Assembly (NCBI GenBank): GCA_947503345.1
Contig: CANNCW010000006.1
Span: forward strand, 62,001-126,000
DNA: 64,000 nt
Source: an uncultured Kangiella sp.
Lineage (GTDB): Bacteria; Pseudomonadota; Gammaproteobacteria; Enterobacterales; Kangiellaceae
Direction of reading: 5' to 3'
Numbering within the stretch: the stretch's first letter is position 1; each line of letters starts with the position of its first letter. The translations under genes were made by a program, and so were the position numbers. Under the pieces are notes generated by a model. That model saw only the letters and a program-made list of their open reading frames with translations, was not told the DNA's origin and did no database searches. Of the stretch, positions 8,886-17,685 are shown piece after piece.

Positions 8886-9955
8886 AATGACAAAAATCCT
8901 ATAAACATGGCCAAAACAGCTATAAAAATAAGTAACACAGAATAAAGGAACCCAAAAATACCAAAGCGCCAAAGGGTTGCCCACCATCCTTTTTGATAAA
9001 ACCATTTCTGCGAAAGGTACAAATAAATAACTCCAACTATTGAAAATATCGCGTCTAAAGGAAATTTGCTTAATATTGGAAATACCGTCGTTAACTGAAA
9101 CCAACCCAAATAAATCAAGATTAATGCAAATAGAAAACTGTGGCTATGCATTAATAGTACGAGATGCTGAACGTATATTTTTTTAGATAAAAAATAGAAT
9201 AGGCTGAGAAGTAAAGCTAGAAAAGGTAAGCTCATGAAGAATACTTGCGGTAAAACTTCTATAAAGTTTTGAGCCACGGAAAGACCGAATTCTGCTTTTG
9301 CTTTGGTTCTTTCTTCCTCGGGAAGGTATTTGATGGCATCAAATCGCGCGCAAAGTGATTCCATGCTAGAGTCAAATCTAGCGTCTAGCCAACTGGGCCA
9401 AACATTAATAATATCCTTGGGATCTGCAAGACATCCATCTTTTCCATTAAATTGTGATTCGCCAGTAATCGATAGGTTCAAAGATGAACCATCATTAACT
9501 TCGACTTCGCCATTGGCGACTTGGTTTTGGGCATTTTCAAGAATTTGCTTGGTTTCTTCTGAGTCTGTTTCAGCAATTGCTTTAGCTATTTCTTGTTGGG
9601 CTTCTTCTCGTTGTGCATCTGTTTGTACTTGAGTTGTCGGTTTATTTAATCCTCCCAAGTCTATTTCGGTGAGGTTTAAACCGCCAAAGTTGGTCATTAA
9701 GAAAAAGATGATAGAGAGTAATAAATACAACCTTATCGGGGTAATATAATGATTTTTATGGTGTGAATTCCTGAAGTAATCAAGACTCAAAGCTGCTGGT
9801 ATTGCCAATTTTGCAGCGGTTTTGTAGATTTTAGAATCGTAACCCAGCCAGTCTTCTACAAATTCTGTGAATAACTCTTTTAAGCTTCGATTGGGGCGAA
9901 AGTTCTTTTGACCACATTGACCACAAAATTTATCTGGTTTAGCTGAGCTGCTCAC
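8882..9955 (-). CDS. DUF3667-like membrane protein with N-terminal zinc ribbon
   Basis: GTG start at 9955 with AAGGA five bases upstream. The 357-residue protein opens with a short zinc-ribbon piece (CGQCGQKNF), then LKELFTEFVEDWLGYDSKIY, which is typical of DUF3667. A first membrane helix follows (LYLLLSIIFFLMTNFGG), then a long Gln/Glu-rich soluble loop (about 110-230) and four C-terminal helices. The family has no settled function. Placement beside LPS genes may be accidental. Its stop shares four bases with the kdkA stop. Confidence 0.75.
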   Translation of the reverse strand: MSSSAKPDKFCGQCGQKNFRPNRSLKELFTEFVEDWLGYDSKIYKTAAKLAIPAALSLDYFRNSHHKNHYITPIRLYLLLSIIFFLMTNFGGLNLTEIDLGGLNKPTTQVQTDAQREEAQQEIAKAIAETDSEETKQILENAQNQVANGEVEVNDGSSLNLSITGESQFNGKDGCLADPKDIINVWPSWLDARFDSSMESLCARFDAIKYLPEEERTKAKAEFGLSVAQNFIEVLPQVFFMSLPFLALLLSLFYFLSKKIYVQHLVLLMHSHSFLFALILIYLGWFQLTTVFPILSKFPLDAIFSIVGVIYLYLSQKWFYQKGWWATLWRFGIFGFLYSVLLIFIAVLAMFIGFLSF

Positions 9956-10015
9956 AGTAATCCTTGTATTAGATTTATAAAGATGAAATTACTCAATAAT
10001 ACTAATGCAAATCAG

Positions 10016-10237
10016 CTAGTTAGGCAAAAGTTGAGTGCGCAAATCAATAATGCCAAAGTAGTGGAGTGCCAAAATGGCGACAAATAATAAAGTGCTTAAA
10101 GCAATTCTCCATTGTAGCGACTTTAAAAGTTGCTTTTTAGACTCGTCACCACCTTTGGTTAAGAAGAAAAGTCCACGAAATAGGCTGAATAAAATCATCA
10201 GCATGAATATAATTACAATTAATTTAAGCCAATCCAT
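10016..10237 (-). CDS. DUF2909 twin-transmembrane protein of the cytochrome oxidase cluster
   Basis: A 73-residue protein with two membrane helices (about 5-27 and 45-65) separated by a basic loop (KGGDESKKQLLKSLQWR). In Pseudomonas-type clusters the same small protein is encoded next to SURF1, on the opposite strand to the cox genes, exactly as here. That makes a role in oxidase assembly or stability likely, but its action is not established. AAGGTAATGAT before the ATG is a plausible ribosome site. Confidence 0.8.
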   Translation of the reverse strand: MDWLKLIVIIFMLMILFSLFRGLFFLTKGGDESKKQLLKSLQWRIALSTLLFVAILALHYFGIIDLRTQLLPN

Positions 10238-10342
10238 ATCATTACCTTGGGCTTGGTTTTTGTGTGGTTTTGATTATACGGCATTGTCTTCAGGATACAT
10301 AGACAATCTAAGGTCATTCTTGAGCGAGCATAGGCAGAAAGT

Positions 10343-11152
10343 ATGAAACACAATCTATTTGAAAAGTTTTTAAATGATCCGATATTTTCATTGAAAGTGG
10401 GTGAAAGGACTTTTATGCCTACTTGGATCCCAACTTTAGTCTTTATTCTTGTTCTAATTCAATTGTTTAGACTTGGTTTTTGGCAGTTGGATAGAGCGCA
10501 GGAAAAGCGGGATATAATTGCTAATTTAGAGTTTAAGTCAAAACAGGAGGCCATTGATTTAACGCAAGCACTGGATTCGAATAACCCTGATCAAACAGTC
10601 GTAGTGATGTTAGGTACACCCTTAAACGACTGGTTTTTTATCATTGATAATAAAAAACAAGACAACCGCTTGGGCTATGAAGTAATGGGGCTTTTCAAGC
10701 CTGAAAATTATGATAAAGCACTGTTAGTTAGTCGAGGCTGGTTAGCGCGAAAAGATTTTTATCAAAAAGTACCAGAGGTACCCGAATTTACCGAATCCTT
10801 GCTTCAAGGCAGTCTTTATTACCCCAAAGGAGCCAATCCAGTGGTGGCCGCTAATGCCCAATGGGAACAGTTTGATAATAAATTACTAATCGGTGGTTTT
10901 GATATGCAAACTCTTGAGGAAAAAGCCTTGCAAATAGGGTATCATATCGCGCCTTTTGTGGTTCGCCAAAAAGCTGAAACTAATTCGCCTTTCGTACGCG
11001 ATTGGCCTGTAGTGGCAAGCCCACCAGCCAAGCATACCGCCTATGCAGTGCAATGGTTTGCTATGGCGTTAGCATTGATAATTATTTTTATAGTTGTAAA
11101 CCTCAAACGTTCGAATTTGAATTCGAAAAAAGAAGAGACAAGTGATGAGTGA
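10343..11152 (+). CDS. SURF1 family cytochrome oxidase assembly protein
   Basis: SURF1/Shy1 proteins help insert haem a into subunit I. The 269-residue protein has the usual layout of one N-terminal helix (FILVLIQLFRLGFWQLDRA), a large periplasmic domain and one C-terminal helix (WFAMALALIIIFIVVN). Family motifs include FWQLDRAQEKR, LLVSRGWL and HTAYAVQWFAMA. It begins the second half of the oxidase cluster, and its last bases overlap the start of the SCO-like gene by 8 to 11 bases. Confidence 0.93.
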   Translation: MKHNLFEKFLNDPIFSLKVGERTFMPTWIPTLVFILVLIQLFRLGFWQLDRAQEKRDIIANLEFKSKQEAIDLTQALDSNNPDQTVVVMLGTPLNDWFFIIDNKKQDNRLGYEVMGLFKPENYDKALLVSRGWLARKDFYQKVPEVPEFTESLLQGSLYYPKGANPVVAANAQWEQFDNKLLIGGFDMQTLEEKALQIGYHIAPFVVRQKAETNSPFVRDWPVVASPPAKHTAYAVQWFAMALALIIIFIVVNLKRSNLNSKKEETSDE

Positions 11153-11765
11153 TACTAAATTGAAGCCTCTTGATGAGCAGACCAAACGTCAGAATCGACG
11201 TGTAATTTCAGGTCTAGTTTTATTGTTCGTAGTTCCTGTGGTTTTGGCCTATACCGCTTTCTACATGGGTTGGTTTGAACAACCTACTCGAAATAAAGGG
11301 ACTTTGTTAGAGTCACCTTATCCGCGGTTTGAGCAATTCACTTGGATGAATCAAGCTGGTGAGCCATTACATTTTAAAGATTTCGAAACTCAGTGGTGGT
11401 GGATTTACTTTCCAAAAACAAATCAATGTGATGCTGAATGTGAATTGAACATGGCGTTTTTAACCCGAACACATCAAGGTTTAGGCAAACGCATCGAAAA
11501 GCTAACGCGTATGGCCATTTTTCCAAGTGATATCCAATATGCTGATCGAGTAGAAAAAGCTGAGCAATTACGCTTAGCCAAAGGTACTGGTCAAGCGCAT
11601 ATTGGTGATGGTGTGCAGCTTGAAGCTGGAAAGATTTATGCAATGGATGTCCATGGCAATATCTTTATGCAGTATGAGCCGGTGGCAACTGAAGAAGAAG
11701 CACGCATGAAAGCTAAAGATTTGCGAGATGATATTGTTCGCGCTATGCGCAACACAGGTTTGTAA
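11145..11765 (+). CDS. SCO-like membrane protein with a CxxxC motif, oxidase assembly cluster
   Basis: ATG 11145 (a GTG at 11142 is the alternative) overlaps the end of SURF1, implying translational coupling. The 206-residue protein has one N-terminal helix (about 20-43) and a periplasmic domain. That domain resembles a thioredoxin fold: a strand WWWIYF is followed by CDAEC (Cys95 and Cys99), the spacing used by SCO copper chaperones (compare CPDIC in the true SCO at 13789). The SCO distal His cannot be placed with certainty; QAHIGD and DVHGNI are candidates. Proteins at this position in other gammaproteobacterial cox clusters are annotated only as hypothetical. Confidence 0.7.
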   Translation: MSDTKLKPLDEQTKRQNRRVISGLVLLFVVPVVLAYTAFYMGWFEQPTRNKGTLLESPYPRFEQFTWMNQAGEPLHFKDFETQWWWIYFPKTNQCDAECELNMAFLTRTHQGLGKRIEKLTRMAIFPSDIQYADRVEKAEQLRLAKGTGQAHIGDGVQLEAGKIYAMDVHGNIFMQYEPVATEEEARMKAKDLRDDIVRAMRNTGL

Positions 11766-11777
11766 GAGGGTGCTAAG

Positions 11778-12872
11778 ATGAGCAGAAAAGCATTAAGAAA
11801 TTTAGTTGCCTTTGGAATTTTATTAACGCTAACGGTGATTTTATTAGGCGCTTGGACCCGTTTAGAAGATGCAGGATTAGGTTGTCCAGATTGGCCAGGG
11901 TGTTACGGTCATTTTACTGTGCCACAAGATGCTGAATATATTGCGAAGGCAGAAGTTGAATACAACCAAAAGTTTGAAGCAGAAAAAGCTTGGCCAGAAA
12001 TGATTCATCGTCATTTTGCAAAAGCGATTGGTTTAGTGATTTTGATTATTTTCATTGGCGCTTTAGTGGGTAGAAGAAAAGATCCAAGTTTACCGATAGT
12101 GCTTCCCTGTATTTTATTACCATTAGTTATTTTCCAGGGTTTGCTTGGGATGTGGACGGTAACTTTGAAAGTGCATCCTTTTATTGTGATGAGTCATTTA
12201 ATGGGCGGTTTTACCACTATTTCTTTATTGTTCTTGTATTATTTACAACTTCGTCCAAAAATTGTTTCACTTTCACAAGTAGTCGCCAAGAAATTCAAAA
12301 CTTTGGCTTTAACAGGTTTGGTGTTAGTTATTTTGCAAATCGCTTTAGGCGGTTGGACTGCTTCTAATTATGCCGCGACAATTTGTACTGAGTTACCGGT
12401 CTGTAATAACGGCTGGACAAAAAATGTCGACTTCAAAGAAGGGTTTGATCTGTGGCAGAAAGGTTTTGAATTCGATGAATTTAAAATCCATGAACAAGAG
12501 AAACAACAAGCCGATTTAAACAAAGCGCAGGGCAAACCCTTTATTAATTATGAGGGTGGTATTTTATCTTCGGAAGGTAAAGTCGCAATTCACGTGACTC
12601 ATCGTTTTGGCGCTTATTTAGTACTTTTAATTATTGGCCTATTAGCATTTCTATTAATACGTGAAAAAGACAGTGTGTTATTGCGTCAATTTGGTAAGGC
12701 TTTAGCTTTTGTATTATTACTGCAAATGGCGCTGGGTATTTCGAATATCGTATTTAGCTTACCATTGTTAGTTGCAGTGGCACATAACGGCGGCGGTGTT
12801 TTGTTATTGCTGACAATGATTGCGACTAACTATGTGGTTAATTGGCAGTTCAAATTAAAGGGTAATCAATAA
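11778..12872 (+). CDS. ctaA: Haem A synthase (CtaA/Cox15)
   Basis: Inner-membrane enzyme that oxidises the C8 methyl of haem O to the formyl group of haem A. The 364-residue protein has eight helices. The conserved N-terminal GAWTRLEDAGLGCPDWPGC is present, as are the haem-liganding His residues in EMIHRHFAKAIG, VMSHLMGG, VTHRFGAYL and AVAHNGGG. A second Cys pair is seen in CTELPVC. It follows the SCO-like gene by 12 bases and shares the base A of TAATG with ctaB. Confidence 0.95.
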   Translation: MSRKALRNLVAFGILLTLTVILLGAWTRLEDAGLGCPDWPGCYGHFTVPQDAEYIAKAEVEYNQKFEAEKAWPEMIHRHFAKAIGLVILIIFIGALVGRRKDPSLPIVLPCILLPLVIFQGLLGMWTVTLKVHPFIVMSHLMGGFTTISLLFLYYLQLRPKIVSLSQVVAKKFKTLALTGLVLVILQIALGGWTASNYAATICTELPVCNNGWTKNVDFKEGFDLWQKGFEFDEFKIHEQEKQQADLNKAQGKPFINYEGGILSSEGKVAIHVTHRFGAYLVLLIIGLLAFLLIREKDSVLLRQFGKALAFVLLLQMALGISNIVFSLPLLVAVAHNGGGVLLLLTMIATNYVVNWQFKLKGNQ

Positions 12873-13789
12873 TGACTGAAGCAAGTTATAAAATCGATCG
12901 CCCTGTCACTTGGCGCGATTATTATGAAATGACCAAGCCGAAAGTGGTTTACCTTTTGGTATTCACTGCAGTTGTGGGAATGTTTTTAGCCAATGATGTG
13001 ACCCAAAGCTGGCTACCGCCACTAAACGCTTTAATTTGGGGCACAATTGGTATTGGCTTTGCTTCAGGAGCCGCCGCGGTAGTGAATCATGTAGTTGATG
13101 CTAGAATTGACACCATTATGGCGCGAACCATGCAACGCCCAGTGGCTCAAGGACGCGTTGAACCTAAAAAAGCAGTAATCTTTGCCATTGTTTTGGCATC
13201 AATCGCCATGGTCATGCTTTGGTTCTTAGTTAATCCTTTAACTGCAGTGTTAACCCTGGGTGGTTTAGTTGGCTATGCGTTTATTTACACCATGTTCCTA
13301 AAGCGCGCGACACCACAGAATATCGTTATTGGAGGTTTGTCAGGTGCGATTCCGCCACTATTAGGTTGGACGTCAGTAACAGCATCTGCCGATCCAAATG
13401 CATGGTTATTGGTATTAATTATCTTCACTTGGACACCGCCGCATTTTTGGGCGCTATCGATCCATCGAATTGAAGATTACGCTAAAGCTGAAATCCCCAT
13501 GTTGCCAGTAACTCATGGCGAAGAGTTTACTAAAACCTCAATTTTGTTGTATTGCATCTTATTAATTCTTTCTACCGTCTTGCCATTTTTGACGGGCATG
13601 AGTGGCGTGATTTATTTAGTAGCTGCAATCGCACTAGGTTTATGGTTCTTATATTACTGTTTGGTATTGAAGTATCGTGAAACTGAAGGCGTTGCGATGA
13701 AAACCTTTGGTGTTTCTATTGGTTATTTAACATTGCTATTTGTAGTGCTATTAATTGACCACTATTTAAAACCTGTAATTGGATTCTAA
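12872..13789 (+). CDS. ctaB: Protoheme IX farnesyltransferase (haem O synthase)
   Basis: UbiA-type prenyltransferase that adds a farnesyl group to haem B, giving haem O for CtaA. The 305-residue protein has nine membrane helices. Typical motifs are YYEMTKPKVVYLLVFTA, the Asp-rich NHVVDARIDTIMARTMQRP, and FTWTPPHFWALSIHR. Start and stop overlap the neighbours by one base (TAATG on both sides), so ctaA, ctaB and SCO are probably coupled in translation. Confidence 0.96.
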   Translation: MTEASYKIDRPVTWRDYYEMTKPKVVYLLVFTAVVGMFLANDVTQSWLPPLNALIWGTIGIGFASGAAAVVNHVVDARIDTIMARTMQRPVAQGRVEPKKAVIFAIVLASIAMVMLWFLVNPLTAVLTLGGLVGYAFIYTMFLKRATPQNIVIGGLSGAIPPLLGWTSVTASADPNAWLLVLIIFTWTPPHFWALSIHRIEDYAKAEIPMLPVTHGEEFTKTSILLYCILLILSTVLPFLTGMSGVIYLVAAIALGLWFLYYCLVLKYRETEGVAMKTFGVSIGYLTLLFVVLLIDHYLKPVIGF

Positions 13790-14451
13790 TGATGAAAAAT
13801 AAAGTTCAAGGTAATGCATTTGTTTACTTAGTTGTGGCGCTTATTGCTTTGGGTGTAGGTTTTTATTCCTATCAGTATATTGCAAAGCCAAAACCATTAG
13901 TGATGATAACTACTTTTGAAAAGCTCAATGCATTGCCAAATATTAACGCCAAAACTCATACTAATAAAACTTTTACAGAAAGAGATTTTATTGGCCAATG
14001 GAGTATTGTTTTTTTCGGGTTTACCACTTGCCCAGATATTTGTCCGACAACTATGATGGATATGAATCAAGTTCAAAAAGGTATTGATGAGAAATGGCAA
14101 AAAGATACTCAGTTTGTTTTTGTATCAGTTGATCCTGAGCGCGATAGCACAGAGGTTCTAGCGCGTTACGTTCCAGCATTTAATTCTGAATTTATTGGGA
14201 TCAGAATGGATTTAGAACAAACTAAAGTGCTTACCAAAAATCTTGGGGTTGCTTTTATGAAAACTCCTGCTCATGATAATAACCCTGATAATTATATGGT
14301 TGATCACACCGCACGTTGGTTTATTATCGATCCTTTAGGTCGTCGATATGCATTAATAAATCCTACGGATGCTTACGGGAAGAGCGAAGGTTTAGTGCCA
14401 CTGGTTATTGAAGATTATAATAACCTTCGCGCTCAAGCTAATCGTGGTTAA
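13789..14451 (+). CDS. SCO1/SenC family copper chaperone for the CuA site
   Basis: Membrane-anchored thioredoxin-fold protein that metallates CuA of subunit II. One N-terminal helix (about 10-30) is followed by the periplasmic domain with CPDIC (Cys81 and Cys85) and His173 in VDHTARW, the full copper-binding set. FVSVDPERDS is the family's central motif. It ends the oxidase assembly run, and its TAATG overlaps the start of the MATE transporter. Confidence 0.95.
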   Translation: MMKNKVQGNAFVYLVVALIALGVGFYSYQYIAKPKPLVMITTFEKLNALPNINAKTHTNKTFTERDFIGQWSIVFFGFTTCPDICPTTMMDMNQVQKGIDEKWQKDTQFVFVSVDPERDSTEVLARYVPAFNSEFIGIRMDLEQTKVLTKNLGVAFMKTPAHDNNPDNYMVDHTARWFIIDPLGRRYALINPTDAYGKSEGLVPLVIEDYNNLRAQANRG

Positions 14452-15821
14452 TGCAGTTATATCTATTTTCAAATTTCAAATCTGATTTAAAAGATCGCAG
14501 CTATCATCAGTCCATGTGGAAGATGGCTGCACCAATGATCTTATCTAACATGACCATTCCTTTGGTTGGACTGGTTGATTCGGCGGTGATGGGGCACCTA
14601 GATGAAGTTCATTATCTAGCTGCCGTTGGTTTAGCTTCCGCATTATTCACTTTTATTATTTGGACCATGGGCTTTTTAAGGATGATAACCACAGGTCTTG
14701 TGGCACAATCCTTAGGTCGGTCAGATAATCCAATGATCAGGCAATGGCTTTATTTGTCTGCAATTTTATCTTTAATTATAAGTAGTATATTTTTATTAAT
14801 TAACCCATGGTTGATTGAGTTGATTTTATGGTGGATAGAAGGCGAAGCTATCGTCGAAGAGAAAGTTATTGAGTATTGGAATATTCGGATTTATGGCTTG
14901 CCCGTTAGTCTATTAAATGCAGTGCTGATCGGTTGGTACTTGGGAATGCAAAATGCACGACTGCCGTTTATCATGCTAATCGTCACCAATGCCACCAACA
15001 TTATATTGGATCTGGTATTCGTCAATTATGGCATGGATGTGGACGGGGTTGCGCTGGCAAGTGTCATTGCTGAAAGCCTTGGTTTATTAATTGGACTCGC
15101 TTACCTTCCTAAGCTACTAAAGCAGTACCCAATCGCCGAGAAATTAAAATTGGCATGGCATAAATTATTATATTTATTAAATCTTAATAAAGATTTATTA
15201 ATCAGGACCTTGGCCTTAGAGGCAGTATTTTTTACTATCCATGCTAGGGGTTCTGAGCTTGGAGCTGAAACCATGGCCATTAATGCCATAATTCTAAATT
15301 TTCTATTATTGGTTTCTAATGGCTTAGATGGTGTGGCGAATGCTGTTGAAGCAAAAGTTGGAAAAGCGCTTGGAGAGCAGAGTTGGACAAATTTTAGAAA
15401 ATCAGTAGTAATAGGAGGCTTCTGGTCATTAGCTATAAGTGTCTTAATGAGCTTTGGTTTTTTAATCGCTGGCCAATATTTTGTCAGCTTAATTACAGAT
15501 ATAAGCAGCTTGCAAAATACATTTAACGAATTTTGGATTTACAGTATTTTAATCCCGCTAGTCTGTGTCGCCAGTTTTTGGTTAGATGGAATATTTATAG
15601 GAGCGTCTGCGATTACCACTATGCGAAACTCCATGATTATTGCTTTGCTGATTGGCTTTATCCCATTGTATTTTTTGAGTTTAGATTTAGATAATCACGG
15701 AATATGGTTAGCTTTTATTAGCTTTATGATGATGCGAGCCATGAGCTCATGGTACTTCTTTAAGAAAGGACTAAGGAAAGGTCGATATATAAATCTGAAA
15801 AAGAGCGATATGTCATTATGA
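14451..15821 (+). CDS. MATE family efflux transporter (DinF-like)
   Basis: Twelve-helix Na+ or H+ coupled exporter, 456 residues. The N-terminal MWKMAAPMILSNMTIPLVGL and LVDSAVMGHL are characteristic of the DinF branch of MATE. It overlaps the SCO stop by one base and the next GT9 gene by four bases (ATGA), so it lies inside a tightly packed transcription unit. Substrate is unknown; the GT9 neighbour hints at an envelope compound, which is inference only. Confidence 0.88.
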   Translation: MQLYLFSNFKSDLKDRSYHQSMWKMAAPMILSNMTIPLVGLVDSAVMGHLDEVHYLAAVGLASALFTFIIWTMGFLRMITTGLVAQSLGRSDNPMIRQWLYLSAILSLIISSIFLLINPWLIELILWWIEGEAIVEEKVIEYWNIRIYGLPVSLLNAVLIGWYLGMQNARLPFIMLIVTNATNIILDLVFVNYGMDVDGVALASVIAESLGLLIGLAYLPKLLKQYPIAEKLKLAWHKLLYLLNLNKDLLIRTLALEAVFFTIHARGSELGAETMAINAIILNFLLLVSNGLDGVANAVEAKVGKALGEQSWTNFRKSVVIGGFWSLAISVLMSFGFLIAGQYFVSLITDISSLQNTFNEFWIYSILIPLVCVASFWLDGIFIGASAITTMRNSMIIALLIGFIPLYFLSLDLDNHGIWLAFISFMMMRAMSSWYFFKKGLRKGRYINLKKSDMSL

Positions 15822-16837
15822 ATATATTAATTGTAAGATTATCAGCAATTGGGGATTGCTGTTTAGTTTTGCCAGTTGTCAGAGCAATATTAGAAAAAAA
15901 TAAAAATGCAAAAATATGTTGGTTAATTGGTGAGGCTGCTTATCAATTATTGCAATTCTCAGAGCACCCAAGATTAGAATATAAGGTTATTAAAAAGCCA
16001 AAAAGTATCTTAGATTATTTGAATATAAGGAAAGAGTTTAAGTATCAAAAGTTTGATTATTTACTTGCAATGCAAGCTTCAACAAGAGCTAATTTAATTT
16101 ACCCTTTTATTAACGCAGATAAGAAGGTTGGTTTTGATACTAAGAGGGCAAGGGAATTACAGTGGCTTGTCACAAATGAAAAAATAAGATTTAAAAAAGA
16201 GCATTTGCATGAGAGTTTTTGTCAGTTTGCTAATCTATTAGGGGTCTCAACAAGCAACCTGGACTGGGAAATTGTTGTACCAAGTGATAGTAACGTGCTA
16301 AAGCGGTACAGAATCAATCATGATTTTATAGTTATAAACCCTGCAGCTAGTAAATTAGAAAGAAGTTGGAAATCAGAAAGATATGCCAGGTTAATTGAGT
16401 GGTTAAACTCTGAATATGAAGTGGAGGTCGTTTTAACGGGATCAAATGCGTCATTTGAAGTAGAGTTAGCAAAAAGAATCGAAAAACAATCGAAAGCTAA
16501 AATAAAAAACTTGGTCGGCAAGACCAACTTAATAGAACTTGCTGGGCTGTTAAAAAAAGCACAGTTAGTGGTGGCACCGGATACGGGGCCTGCACATATA
16601 GCCAATGGTTTAGGGACAGCGGTTGTTGGTTTATTTGCTGTTGCTCCCTCGTGGCTTTCTGCGCCATATAATTATAAAGAGTATGTTGTTGATGAGTATC
16701 AAGCAGCTGTAAAACATTTCTTAAATAAAGATGTAGAAAGTATCGAGTGGGGAGTAAGAGTTCATAGTAGAGCGGCTATGGATTTAATTGATATAGAAGT
16801 GGTAAAAACCAAGATTACAAAAGCTCTTGACTGTTAA
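15818..16837 (+). CDS. Glycosyltransferase family 9, second copy
   Basis: A 339-residue GT9 with VRLSAIGDCCLVLPVV at the N-terminus, VINPAASKLERSW in the middle and the donor-site APDTGPAHIAN. It is a diverged paralogue of the GT9 at 7033-8082, sharing the LVGKTNL stretch and overall layout, so the two may add successive sugars of the LPS inner core or act on different acceptors. Its DNA is more AT-rich than its neighbours (many AAA, ATA and AGA codons), which may mean a different history. The stop shares TTAA (16834-16837) with the convergent acyltransferase gene. Confidence 0.84.
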   Translation: MNILIVRLSAIGDCCLVLPVVRAILEKNKNAKICWLIGEAAYQLLQFSEHPRLEYKVIKKPKSILDYLNIRKEFKYQKFDYLLAMQASTRANLIYPFINADKKVGFDTKRARELQWLVTNEKIRFKKEHLHESFCQFANLLGVSTSNLDWEIVVPSDSNVLKRYRINHDFIVINPAASKLERSWKSERYARLIEWLNSEYEVEVVLTGSNASFEVELAKRIEKQSKAKIKNLVGKTNLIELAGLLKKAQLVVAPDTGPAHIANGLGTAVVGLFAVAPSWLSAPYNYKEYVVDEYQAAVKHFLNKDVESIEWGVRVHSRAAMDLIDIEVVKTKITKALDC

Positions 16838-17682
16838 TAAATCGATTTCACGCCCTTTGGGAGTGTTTTAAAACGGCGATGAACCCAGTAGTATTGTGCT
16901 GGAGCTTTGTTTATACTTCGCTCTAAAATACTATTTAACGAAGTTAAGTCTGTTATCTCATCTCCTGTAAGAACAACATTTGGTAAGAACTCGATCTCAA
17001 CCTCTTCATCCGATAGTTTATGATAAGCAATGGGTACCAATGCTGCTTTACAGCTTGTAGCAATTTTTATTGGCGAATTTAAAGTAGCTGTAGGGTTATT
17101 AAAAAATGGTATAAATGGTGCATTGGTGCTACCGGGGTCCTGATCCGGAGTAATAAATAAGTTATTTCCATTCTTCAACCAGCGAATCATTTGTTTTAAA
17201 GAAAATTTTGAAATGCACTTTAGATGTCGGGTCCTAGCGGTTTGAATTATATGATCTAGTTCTTTATTATCATTTGGTCTGTATAAAACAGCAGTATCGA
17301 TAATCTTTGATAAGTGAATTAAGATCAATTCACTATGAGTTGTATGATGACCAAGTAATAAAACTTTCTTTTGAGAATTTTTAGCATTCTGAAAATTTTG
17401 AAAGTTGACAAGATTAACTTTGCATTTATATTTCTCATACGGTTGAAACCAAACAAGACCCAATTCAATAATACTTTTTCCTAACGAGCAGTAGTGATCT
17501 TTTATTAATCTAGCTTTGTCTGCTTGAGCTAAACTGGGATAGCAGTAATTTATATTTGCTCTTACAACTTTATATCTTACTTTAAATAAACGTAGTATAT
17601 GACCAATATAATTGCCAATAAAATATTGAAATTTAATTGGCAATTTTGAAAATAGTGTTAATAAATAAATGTAAAAGCGCAT
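16834..17682 (-). CDS. LpxL/LpxM-like lipid A acyltransferase family protein (copy A)
   Basis: Late acyltransferases add a secondary acyl chain to Kdo-lipid A at the inner membrane. The 282-residue protein shows one N-terminal hydrophobic stretch, VVRANINYCYPSL, the HX4E catalytic motif within LGHHTTHSEL, TPDQDPGS and the C-terminal QYYWVHRRFKTLP. It is a close paralogue of the upstream gene 17686-18597, three bases away. Compared with copy B it uses more AT-rich codons. Which of lauroyl, myristoyl or palmitoleoyl transfer it performs cannot be said. Confidence 0.86.
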   Translation of the reverse strand: MRFYIYLLTLFSKLPIKFQYFIGNYIGHILRLFKVRYKVVRANINYCYPSLAQADKARLIKDHYCSLGKSIIELGLVWFQPYEKYKCKVNLVNFQNFQNAKNSQKKVLLLGHHTTHSELILIHLSKIIDTAVLYRPNDNKELDHIIQTARTRHLKCISKFSLKQMIRWLKNGNNLFITPDQDPGSTNAPFIPFFNNPTATLNSPIKIATSCKAALVPIAYHKLSDEEVEIEFLPNVVLTGDEITDLTSLNSILERSINKAPAQYYWVHRRFKTLPKGVKSIY

Positions 17683-17685
17683 AGG

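Noticed and set aside
9303..9632. 109-residue ORF on the plus strand inside the DUF3667 gene
   Set aside because: Ser-rich shadow of the opposite frame with no start signals.
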